From Armatimonadota bacterium (lineage in GTDB: Bacteria; Armatimonadota; Chthonomonadetes; Chthonomonadales; CAJBBX01): a stretch of 64,000 nucleotides of DNA. Shown one piece after another: positions 46,931 to 55,629 of the stretch. The notes under the pieces were generated by a model that searched no databases, was not told the DNA's origin, and saw only the letters and a list, made by a program, of their open reading frames with translations. The stretch covers positions 1-64,000 of the forward strand of contig JAPLCQ010000069.1 of the NCBI GenBank assembly GCA_026392115.1, in the 5' to 3' direction. Made by a program: the position numbers and the translations under genes. Position 1 is the first letter of the stretch. Every line of letters starts with the position of its first letter.

Positions 46931-47569
46931 ATGAAGGGAACCGGGCCTGCGTGGCCGCCAACGCGCGAAGCCTTCGACTGCAAGTTCATGCGGGACGCGA
47001 ACTGCGTTAATGCCAGGGGGAAGGATGCCAACTTGAGCCGGCTGGAGCAGTGGGCGCGAGACGGCGTCATCACGCTGCAATGGTGCGCGACCTCGGCGGA
47101 CGAGGCATGTGCAGGCGCTGGGGAGGCCGCTGAGAGCCGAAGGATGAAGGTGATGGACACCAGGAAACCCTTGGACGGCGGCCGCACTCTGCAAACCGTG
47201 GCCACGCAGCTGCAGTGGATAACCGATGAACCATCGCAAGGTGAAAATGTAATATTATCAAAAGTACAGAATGTACTCGTCCACAACCGTGCACTGACTA
47301 TACAAGATAAGACTGATATCGATATCATATTTGAGGCGTGGAAATATAAACTCATCTTGATCACTAACGACGGTGACTCGAACAGGCAGCCGCGCGGCAT
47401 CCTGGGCAGTGCGGCTGATCTGCGAAGGGAACTCGGCGTGCGCGTAATGAGACCGGCTGACGCAGTGGGCCATACCCGATCGGCGATCAACAATCGCGAC
47501 GAGTACGCACGCTCGTGGGCGGACGAGACGGGGAACGCCCTGCCCGAGTGGGTCGGCCGCGACGCGTGA
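46931..47569 (+). CDS. PIN-like domain protein (putative nuclease)
   Basis: CKFMRDANCVNARGKDANLSRLEQWARDGVITLQW...DIDIIFEAWKYKLILITNDGD. Confidence 0.5.
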   Translation: MKGTGPAWPPTREAFDCKFMRDANCVNARGKDANLSRLEQWARDGVITLQWCATSADEACAGAGEAAESRRMKVMDTRKPLDGGRTLQTVATQLQWITDEPSQGENVILSKVQNVLVHNRALTIQDKTDIDIIFEAWKYKLILITNDGDSNRQPRGILGSAADLRRELGVRVMRPADAVGHTRSAINNRDEYARSWADETGNALPEWVGRDA

Positions 47570-47693
47570 CCATGTGGGCCGCAAGAAGCGATCAGTAGCC
47601 GATCTGGTTGCGGACGGCGGTGGGGTGCGCTGGCAGAAAGCGTAAGAGCACCATCAGGTACAGTACAATGGTACTAACGGGCCAGGAGGGACC

Positions 47694-48710
47694 ATGAAGC
47701 CTACCGCTGTACCCGATGGCGCCTCGGGCATGCGCGCCTTGTACCGAAGGCTCGGCGCACTTGGGCTGGGCCAGACGTACGTCCGCAGCGTGGCGCTGCC
47801 GACCGGTTGGGATGACAGTGAAGCTGCCAATCCCTCTACGTATGCCTGCGTGCTGACCTTGCTGGCGCGGAACCTGGGGCTGGATATACGCTCGTTGCAG
47901 GACGCGCAGGCGCCCCTGCGGTGGCGCGAGGCCGGTGAGACCCGCTTCCTGAAGCACGGCAACGTGGACGAGTGCGAGTTTGACGCGGTAAAGGGCATCG
48001 CCCTGCGCGCCGCTGGAGCCGCAGCTCAGGGCGTCACGGCTCCGACCCGCACCATTCCCTCGGCGCAAGCGCTTCGCACGCAGATTCTCTCCGCCGGCCA
48101 CCAGGCTGTGACCCTGGAGGCGCTCCTCGACGCTTGCTGGGACCTTGGCATCGTAGTGCTCTGCCTGAGGGACCTGCCCCCAAAGGCGAAGAAGCCCACC
48201 GCAACGGTGACTGTCGCAGGGGGCCGGCCGGTGGTGGTCCTGTGCCGAAAGCCTTGTGCAGCAGCATGGATGCTGTTCTGGCTGGCGCACGAGATCGGTC
48301 ACGTCGCAAATGGCCACCTTGGCGGCGCTTCCTTGCTGATTGATGCTGACCTCGATGGGCAGCCGAGCGGTGACATGGAGCAGGAGGCCCACAAGTATGC
48401 GGTGACGTTGCTCGCGGGCGAACCTGATCCGGGTTATCTAGCGCCGAGCAGGCTGTATCGGGGACGGCTGGCCGCTTGGGCGCGCGATGTCGGCCGACGC
48501 GACGGCGTGGACCCGGGGTTCGTGGTGCTGCACAGCACAAGGGCTAGCGGCGGGAGATACGATGTCGCAAACAATGCCCTTAAGGCGCTGGAGGACAGCC
48601 CTGATCCTGTGGCGACTGTGACGGCCCAACTGGACCGCCGGCTGGACTGGTCCCTGCTGACGCGCGACGCCCGGGAGTTCCTACGCCGCATGGCAGTACG
48701 CGCCTCGTAG
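47694..48710 (+). CDS. ImmA/IrrE-family metallopeptidase
   Basis: WLAHEIGHVANGHLG (HExxH) with trailing EQEAHKYAVTLL. Confidence 0.82.
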   Translation: MKPTAVPDGASGMRALYRRLGALGLGQTYVRSVALPTGWDDSEAANPSTYACVLTLLARNLGLDIRSLQDAQAPLRWREAGETRFLKHGNVDECEFDAVKGIALRAAGAAAQGVTAPTRTIPSAQALRTQILSAGHQAVTLEALLDACWDLGIVVLCLRDLPPKAKKPTATVTVAGGRPVVVLCRKPCAAAWMLFWLAHEIGHVANGHLGGASLLIDADLDGQPSGDMEQEAHKYAVTLLAGEPDPGYLAPSRLYRGRLAAWARDVGRRDGVDPGFVVLHSTRASGGRYDVANNALKALEDSPDPVATVTAQLDRRLDWSLLTRDAREFLRRMAVRAS

Positions 48711-48712
48711 CC

Positions 48713-49336
48713 GTGCGGCACTACGTCGACACAAGCGTCGTCATCGTGCTGCATGTCGGCGATCTCTGGAGGGCGACGCTGCAAGCGCTGGGTACGTCCA
48801 TCAGCCATCTGTGGCTGCTGCAGGGCGAGGTCTGCAGCCTCTGCGCCCATGACTCTGAGCTTGAGAGCGCCTACGACCGCGCGACCTTGGCCGGCGCCGC
48901 TCGCTTTGCGCACACGGCGCAGCCGGTGTGTGACGCGCCCGACCCAGAGGAGCATGCCTACCTCACCAACGCGGACCGCATCGACGGCGGCGAGGCCGCG
49001 CTGTTCGCCGCCACGAAGAGCGCCCCCGGCGACTTCCGGTTGCTGACGGCCGACGTGAACTCCCTCCAGGCTCTGACCACTGCGGCTGGCTGCGTCGGCG
49101 TGGAGAAGCGCCTTGAGGGGCGCGTCCTTGTGCTCGAGCAGATTGTGGAACGGCTGCTGGCGCGTGTCGGTATGGAGCCGGTCGCGGCCGGGCTGCGCGA
49201 AGCCGGTCGCGGGTGCGGCGCGGCGCGGCTCATCGTTACCAAGGCTGGCGACCCCATGACAGAGGCCGGTTTGAAGGCGGCGCTCAGTAGGCGGATCGAG
49301 GAGATCAGAAGGCAGACGGGTCGGCTTCTTGCCTGA
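48713..49336 (+). CDS. PIN-like domain protein
   Basis: HYVDTSVVIVLHV...DGGEAALFAATK...FRLLTADVNSLQAL; GTG start 2 bp after ImmA-like stop. Confidence 0.65.
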   Translation: MRHYVDTSVVIVLHVGDLWRATLQALGTSISHLWLLQGEVCSLCAHDSELESAYDRATLAGAARFAHTAQPVCDAPDPEEHAYLTNADRIDGGEAALFAATKSAPGDFRLLTADVNSLQALTTAAGCVGVEKRLEGRVLVLEQIVERLLARVGMEPVAAGLREAGRGCGAARLIVTKAGDPMTEAGLKAALSRRIEEIRRQTGRLLA

Positions 49337-49413
49337 CCGCAGTCCATGCCCGGCCCCCATCAGACGCCGTTGGGTAGACTGACAGCAGCATCGACACTCG
49401 AGGTGGCCCCAGC

Positions 49414-50784
49414 ATGCTGAAGAGCGACCTACCATTCGGCAGCGAGTTCTCACCAGCCCAGATTGATCTCCCTGTCCTGCTGGAGGCCGCTGCGGCCCAC
49501 GGCGGCGACTGGCATGCCTTCGAGGCTGTCGTCTGGGAGAGGTACTTCGCCAGCCACACCAGCACCTCGGAGTACAACCAACGGAAGCTCGCCAACAACA
49601 CGAAGCTCGGCATGCAGGCCTACGGCATCATCGACGACGATGCGCGGCTCACAACCGTTGGTGAGTCCTTGTACGCCCTGCGCGAAGACGCCGCGGCGTT
49701 ACACGCCGCGCTGGGCCGGCATGTCCTTCTGATGATGAAGGGCATGGTCGTGCTGCAGTGCGTTCAGGATATGCAGGCAGCCGGCGAGGTAGTGGACCTC
49801 AATCGGCTAAGGAAGGCGCTTGGCGAGCGGGGTGTACACGTTCCGCGAGGCGGCAAGCACATGAGTACCCTTCGGCTATGGCTGGAGCGAGCCGGTGTGT
49901 TGTACGCCCGTTGGCGGGTGAACGAGGAGCGAGTGCGCGAACTCTTGGGTCTTGGCAGCGATGAGATCGACGTGTTGGCCGGGATGACGCCCCCACAGCG
50001 TGCCTTCCTGAAGGCCCTGGCGAACATTGGCGAGGAGGTTGTGGTCCAGGCCAACAGGGTTGAGCGGCTCGCGGCGGCGACGTATGGCGTGCAGTTCAAC
50101 GAGAAGGCCTTGGCGAAGGACGTCCTGTACCCGCTGCGGGACGCCGGGTATCTGGTGCTGGAGCGTGGGACCAAGGAACCGGGTCGGGGAGCGAAGTCGC
50201 CAGTCGTCCGGCGATCAGAGAAGTTCGTCGTTGACGTGGCGTTACCCCTGCTTGAGCAGTTCGAGGGGGCACTCCTCAGCGAACTCCGTCCAGTGCTGCG
50301 CCGACCGCTCGGGGCGATCATGGATGACCTGAGTGCTGCCGACAAGCACACGCGGGGCCTGGCCCTAGAGGCGCTGGCAATTCGGCTGATGCGGCTGGTA
50401 GACCTCACGTACGTGGCCACGCGCCTGCGCGGAACCGCCACGGCGGGCGCGGAAGTTGACATCGTTTTCGAGACGGACCGGCTGCTGTACTCGCGGTGGC
50501 AGGTGCAGTGCAAGAACACCTCGGCGGTGGCCCTGGACGATGTGGCCAAGGAGGTCGGGCTGACGCACATGCTGAAGAGCAACGCCATCGTGATCGTCAG
50601 TACAGGCAAGATCGGACCCGAGGCGCGCCGTTACGCGAACTCGGTAATGGGCACTACCAACCTGTGTATCGTAATGCTGGATGGCCACGACTTGGACGGC
50701 ATCCGGGCCGACCCCACCGCCATTATGGATGTGCTGAACCGCGAGGCGAGCTCCGCGATGGCCCTTAAGAGACTGGAGAAGTAG
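49414..50784 (+). CDS. Restriction endonuclease-like protein with Mrr-like catalytic domain
   Basis: TAGAEVDIVFETDRLLYSRWQVQCKNT...ALDDVAKEVGLTHMLKSNAIVIVSTG. Confidence 0.75.
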   Translation: MLKSDLPFGSEFSPAQIDLPVLLEAAAAHGGDWHAFEAVVWERYFASHTSTSEYNQRKLANNTKLGMQAYGIIDDDARLTTVGESLYALREDAAALHAALGRHVLLMMKGMVVLQCVQDMQAAGEVVDLNRLRKALGERGVHVPRGGKHMSTLRLWLERAGVLYARWRVNEERVRELLGLGSDEIDVLAGMTPPQRAFLKALANIGEEVVVQANRVERLAAATYGVQFNEKALAKDVLYPLRDAGYLVLERGTKEPGRGAKSPVVRRSEKFVVDVALPLLEQFEGALLSELRPVLRRPLGAIMDDLSAADKHTRGLALEALAIRLMRLVDLTYVATRLRGTATAGAEVDIVFETDRLLYSRWQVQCKNTSAVALDDVAKEVGLTHMLKSNAIVIVSTGKIGPEARRYANSVMGTTNLCIVMLDGHDLDGIRADPTAIMDVLNREASSAMALKRLEK

Positions 50785-50787
50785 CCG

Positions 50788-51843
50788 ATGGCCGCGAACC
50801 TTGCGGTGGCGCAGCGGGCCGCAGTTGCAATTGAGACCGCGCTCGGTCGGGTGTACTGGGCGGACTCTCTGGATGTCATGCGCGAGGCCTGTGCCAGCGG
50901 GTCGGTCGATCTGATCATGACCAGTCCGCCATTTGGTCTCGTAAGGAAGAAGGACTACGGTAATGCTGATGCCTGGGATTATTTAGACTGGTTTAGACCA
51001 TTCGCTGAACACTTTCGCCGCATCCTGAAGGACAACGGCAGTCTCGTCATTGACATTGGTGGGGCGTGGGAGCCAGGGCAGCCGACGCGCAGCCTATACC
51101 ATTTCAAGCTCTTGATAATGCTGTGCGAGGAGTATGGCTTTCACTTAGCCCAGGAGTTTTACTGGTGGAACCCGTCGAAGTTGCCGACCCCGGCCGAGTG
51201 GGTGAACATCCGGCGGATTCGGGTGAAAGACGCGGTGAACTGTGTCTGGTGGCTCTCGCGGAGTCCGTGGCCAAAGGCATCCAACAGGCGCGTACTGCAG
51301 CCATACAGCGACAGTATGCAGGTGCTGCTCCGCGATGGATATAAGGCGATGAAGCGACCGTCCGGTCATGACATTAGCACGAAGTTCGCGCTGAACAATG
51401 GTGCGGCCATACCGCCCAACATCATCGCTGCCGCGAACACGGAAAGCAACACCGCGTACTTGCGCTACTGCAAGCACCATGGGATTGCGGCGCATCCAGC
51501 GCGGTTCCCTGCGGAACTGCCGGGGTTTTTCATCCAGATGCTGACCGACCCTGGCGACCTGGTTCTCGATCCGTTTGCCGGTAGCTGCGTGACGGGCGAG
51601 GTGGCGGAGCGCGGCGCCCGGCGGTGGGTGTGTGTAGAGATGATGGAAGAGTATGTAGAAGGGGCGAGAGCCCGGTTCTGCCGCCCTTCCAGCGATGGCC
51701 AGCCCGGGCAACCAGCAGCGCCGGCACAGTACAGGCTGTCGAAACCCGGGCTACAGGCGCTGGCCGAGGGCGGAGAACCGCTCTCTCCCGACGGTGGCCG
51801 GGTGCGCCCCGCTTCGGCTAAGCGTCGAGCCGAGCAGGGCTGA
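50788..51843 (+). CDS. DNA methyltransferase (SPPF-type, N4-cytosine-like)
   Basis: DLIMTSPPFGL; LVLDPFAGSCVTGEVAE. Confidence 0.88.
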   Translation: MAANLAVAQRAAVAIETALGRVYWADSLDVMREACASGSVDLIMTSPPFGLVRKKDYGNADAWDYLDWFRPFAEHFRRILKDNGSLVIDIGGAWEPGQPTRSLYHFKLLIMLCEEYGFHLAQEFYWWNPSKLPTPAEWVNIRRIRVKDAVNCVWWLSRSPWPKASNRRVLQPYSDSMQVLLRDGYKAMKRPSGHDISTKFALNNGAAIPPNIIAAANTESNTAYLRYCKHHGIAAHPARFPAELPGFFIQMLTDPGDLVLDPFAGSCVTGEVAERGARRWVCVEMMEEYVEGARARFCRPSSDGQPGQPAAPAQYRLSKPGLQALAEGGEPLSPDGGRVRPASAKRRAEQG

Positions 51844-51900
51844 CGATAGCGTCGCAACCGGTGCGTCGTCGTGCATTGGCATGTGCGCGCTGCAAACGGG

Positions 51901-51929
51901 TTGACACCGGGGCCGCGAGGGAGTAGTCT
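51901..51929 (+). promoter_or_regulatory. Sigma70-like promoter TTGACA-N17-TAGTCT (tail operon)
   Basis: -35 51901-51906, -10 51924-51929 upstream of tail genes. Confidence 0.68.
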
Positions 51930-52092
51930 GTCTGGGTACGTGAGGAACTGAATATCGGGAACGCCTCCTAAGGAGCCCTTTTCTACGCTCCGCTACGGGC
52001 ATGATGCTTGGCCGAAACGGCCGTGCTCTGCCTGTGGCGGGGCGTTTTTGCGTTGGGAGGGCGGAAGAGGGAGAGGGCGATACCGGACGGAC

Positions 52093-53265
52093 GTGACGGT
52101 GCGCATCCCCGCGGTGTGGGGCTCCGGGTGGCCCTGGTACGAGATGCCCTACCGGCCTCGAGTGATGCACGTGCACGAGGTGCAGGTCTTCGACGATATC
52201 GGGCGACGGATGGCGGCCTCGGCCTCGGTGCGGATCAACAACCGATGGGGCGACATGAGCGGGGTCTTCGGGAACTTCTCGGCGACGCTGACGGCCTCGA
52301 ACGGCGCGGGATGGGCAGTGCAGCGGCTGCGCGGAGTGCTGGCCGGGAGCCCTGGTCTGCAGGTGAGCCGGCAGGACCCGGCGCGGTACGCCGAGGGCGT
52401 GATCCACGATCCCAGCTACAAGCTGCGGCGCCCGCTGGGGCAGGAGATCATCCTGGACGGATGGTGCATCTACTCGGCCGTGCGGCTGCTGATGGAGATC
52501 GGGCAGATACACCCGGACTTCCTGGTGAACATCCCCTGGTACCCCTACGGGCCGGCAGGCTACGACTGCCCGTACCCGATCCTGGGCAGGGGCACGGGGC
52601 TGAGCCCCAGGTTCCGGTTCATGCCCGACGCCACGGTGATGGGCGTGCTGAGCGACCTGGTGCAGGACGCGGGCTGCGTGGACCCGATCACCGGCGTGAG
52701 CGTGCCCTACTTCTGGGGCTTCGACCGGTGGGGGCAAGCGCACTTCGAGCCATTCGACCCCAGGGGGCTGCCCGTGGCGACATGGTACACGGACACCGAT
52801 CTGACGGGGCTGCACCGGATCGAGGAGATCCAGGTGATCAACTCCATCGAGGACCTGCGGACGGAGATCACGTTTCAGGGGCACGACGCGCTGACGAACG
52901 AGCTGCTCAATCTGCATGTTCCCCTGCCGGCGGACCTGGCGACGGCGGGCTTCAACTACCCGTGGTTCGAGCGGAACAGCCGTTGGAGCTCCGAGGAGTA
53001 CGTGGGGCGGCTGATGGGCAGCGCGGTGAACGCGGCCAGCCTGCCGGGGCAGCTCGTGCGGATGCTGGTGCCGTTCGACCCGAATGTGTTTGCCGGGCAA
53101 CTGGTGGGGGTGCGTGAGCGGCAGGCTCTGGGCGGATCGGGCCTCTTCGTGATCACCTCGCTGGAGAGCCGGTACGGGCTGATGGACGCGACGGGGCGGC
53201 ACGGCGAGCAGGAGTGCCACAGCATCGTGACGGCGCGGGCGGCCGAGTCGCTGATGCCGGCGTAG
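52093..53265 (+). CDS. Phage tail/baseplate-type structural protein (start uncertain)
   Basis: 405-aa ORF in tail region; no firm family. Confidence 0.55.
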   Translation: MTVRIPAVWGSGWPWYEMPYRPRVMHVHEVQVFDDIGRRMAASASVRINNRWGDMSGVFGNFSATLTASNGAGWAVQRLRGVLAGSPGLQVSRQDPARYAEGVIHDPSYKLRRPLGQEIILDGWCIYSAVRLLMEIGQIHPDFLVNIPWYPYGPAGYDCPYPILGRGTGLSPRFRFMPDATVMGVLSDLVQDAGCVDPITGVSVPYFWGFDRWGQAHFEPFDPRGLPVATWYTDTDLTGLHRIEEIQVINSIEDLRTEITFQGHDALTNELLNLHVPLPADLATAGFNYPWFERNSRWSSEEYVGRLMGSAVNAASLPGQLVRMLVPFDPNVFAGQLVGVRERQALGGSGLFVITSLESRYGLMDATGRHGEQECHSIVTARAAESLMPA

Positions 53266-53389
53266 CGCGCGCGGCGCGCGCTGAGGAGGTGAGGGGGCGA
53301 GGAGGTGACCGCACCGTCAACGGCGGCGCCGGTCTCACATCCTCACCTGAAGCACCTGAATCACCTCCTCACGACCGAAGGGAGTAGAG
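53264..53389 (+). repeat. SD/anti-SD element copy G
   Basis: GAGGAGGTGAGGGGGCGAGGAGGTGACCGCACCGTC...TCACATCCTCACCTGAAGCACCTGAATCACCTCCTCAC. Confidence 0.9.
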
Positions 53390-54751
53390 ATGGCTGCACC
53401 ACAGACTGGGCTGCCCACCGCGGGCGCGATCGTTACGGTTCTGGATGGGCTGGGGGCCTGGTTCAAGCGGCTGCCGGCCGCCCACGGGCTGGGGCAGGCG
53501 AGCGAGAGCGGGGCCGGGACGATCGGTTACTACGGCATGCAGGCGCTGGCCTCGATCCTAGGGGACGGGAGCAGCGGAACGCCGGGGATCGATAGCCCGG
53601 ACCTGCAGACGCACCTGCAGAGCGGGCTGAACACCCTGGCGCTGAACAGCCGGTACGACGTGATCGGAGCGACGCTCTGCCGCCAGATGCTGACGGGCCT
53701 GGACCAGTTCATTGTGCAGCGGGCTCCGGCGGGCTGGTCGCTCATCGGGACGAGCGTTGGGGCGCTGGACGCGCTGCTGCTCCGCATGAACGGTGTGAGC
53801 GCATCGGCGCCGGCCCCCACGGCGGATACGCCGACGCTGACGCCTGCCACGGGCGGGGCGATACCGGAGAACAGCACGGGCTCGCGGGTGCAGGTGAGCC
53901 TGGTAGGCGCCTCCGATTGGCTGGAGAGCCTGCCGTCGACCGCGTCGACACAGGTGGCCATGGCCGCGCCCAAGTCGGCCTACACGCTGGCAGGGCTGAG
54001 CGGGAACGTGCCCGTTGGCGTGACCAAGTTGCGCGTCTACCGGCAGCTGCAGGGCGCCGGCGCCGGAGACCCCTACTACTGGTACCAGGACGTGGCGGTG
54101 ACGGCCGGGACGGCATGGTCGACCTACACGATGACGCTGCGACAGCCGGACATGGGGCTCAGGCTGGACATTCAGCCGCCAAGCTGGCTGCAGGCGATGG
54201 CCCTGCCGGAGGCGGCGGCGCTGATGGCGCTGGCCTACGGGAGCCTGACGCCAGGAGCGGGCGCCGGCGCGGCCATGGCGTACCAGGCGATGATGGACCC
54301 GAGCAACGTGGCGCTGAACCCGGGCACGGACTTCCTGGGCGTGGGGACCCCGGCGGCGGCGGCGCTCTTCGGGTCGAAGGTGCTGGGTGGAGCCTGGACG
54401 AACGGGACGATCCAGACGGCCAACGACCTGACCGTGGCGCCGGGCATTCAAGGCTTCGCGGGGAGCTCCGGCGGTCTGCAGGCTCGAGTGACGGCGACGC
54501 TGAGCGGGGGCAGCGCGGCGGTGATCACGGCAATCACCTATACCTACTATGACGCGACGCATCCGCCGTCCGGGACGGTGCAGACGGCCACGGTGACGGG
54601 GCTCTCAGTATCGCTGGCCGATGCGATCGGGTCCACGGCGGACCTCGGCATCCCCGCGGGGCGGCTGGTAAAGACAGTGACCGCCCTGACCGTGACGGGG
54701 CGGACGACCGGGACGATCCTGATCGAGGCGAAGGCGCCGAGGACGATCTAG
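53390..54751 (+). CDS. Phage structural protein
   Basis: 453-aa ORF following copy G. Confidence 0.55.
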   Translation: MAAPQTGLPTAGAIVTVLDGLGAWFKRLPAAHGLGQASESGAGTIGYYGMQALASILGDGSSGTPGIDSPDLQTHLQSGLNTLALNSRYDVIGATLCRQMLTGLDQFIVQRAPAGWSLIGTSVGALDALLLRMNGVSASAPAPTADTPTLTPATGGAIPENSTGSRVQVSLVGASDWLESLPSTASTQVAMAAPKSAYTLAGLSGNVPVGVTKLRVYRQLQGAGAGDPYYWYQDVAVTAGTAWSTYTMTLRQPDMGLRLDIQPPSWLQAMALPEAAALMALAYGSLTPGAGAGAAMAYQAMMDPSNVALNPGTDFLGVGTPAAAALFGSKVLGGAWTNGTIQTANDLTVAPGIQGFAGSSGGLQARVTATLSGGSAAVITAITYTYYDATHPPSGTVQTATVTGLSVSLADAIGSTADLGIPAGRLVKTVTALTVTGRTTGTILIEAKAPRTI

Positions 54752-55629
54752 TGTGGCTTGAGGCGCAGGGGCTGCCGATCGACGCGAGAGTTGGGTCATG
54801 GGTTCGGTTCCAATACGAGGTGCCGGCCAACACTCCCGGGTACGTGTGGGCGTTCGGCGGCTCCGGCGGCTACCCGGAGTACGGCGGGCTGGTGGGCGCC
54901 TACGGTACGTGGCTGGATAACGGCTACGTGCTCTCCTCGCGGACACAGGGGATGGTTGGCGCCACGTGCATATGGGCGACGTCAAAGCCGGTACCCGGAG
55001 GCAACTGGCGCGGCTACTGCGACACGACGGACGGATACCCTGGCTGCCCATGGTCGTCGCAGATCGTGGGGGCCGTGCTGGTGGGGACGACGCCGGACGA
55101 GCAGATAGCGATCGTGAACCAGTGCCTGCGCGAGTGCGCGGGACTCGGGCCGGGCGTGACCATGGAGACCATCCACATACCGCTGCTGGGCGTGGGCACG
55201 ATCCGGATCGACAGCGCGCGCATGTTCATCCACGAGGTGCTGAGCGGAGCCCCGGCGCCTCCGGTCTATACGGTGGCCTCGTGCTGCGCGGAGCGGCGCG
55301 GCGTGGTGGTTGCGGTCGGGCTGGGAGCGAGCGGGGCGACGTCGCAGGCCCTGGTGATCAGCGTGAACCGGGCGGCCATGAAGCCGGGCTCGCCGTGGAG
55401 CAGCGCCACGCTCTGCGACGTGGACAAGGGCTCGAAGCTGGGGTTGGCGTTCCTTCCGGACGGGACCCTGATGGTGGCCTACACCGTGGGCGGCGCGAAC
55501 GTCTGCCGGACGAACCTGAGCATGGGCGACGCGGGGTACTGGTCCGGCGCGGAGGCCTTCCCGGCTTCTCCGTCCATGCTGAACGCTGGGAACGACGGCA
55601 TCACCGCATGGAAAGTGAGGACGGGCTGA
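54751..55629 (+). CDS. Sialidase/beta-propeller-like phage structural protein
   Basis: GLAFLPDGTLMVAYTVGGANVCRTNLSM. Confidence 0.5.
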   Translation: MWLEAQGLPIDARVGSWVRFQYEVPANTPGYVWAFGGSGGYPEYGGLVGAYGTWLDNGYVLSSRTQGMVGATCIWATSKPVPGGNWRGYCDTTDGYPGCPWSSQIVGAVLVGTTPDEQIAIVNQCLRECAGLGPGVTMETIHIPLLGVGTIRIDSARMFIHEVLSGAPAPPVYTVASCCAERRGVVVAVGLGASGATSQALVISVNRAAMKPGSPWSSATLCDVDKGSKLGLAFLPDGTLMVAYTVGGANVCRTNLSMGDAGYWSGAEAFPASPSMLNAGNDGITAWKVRTG

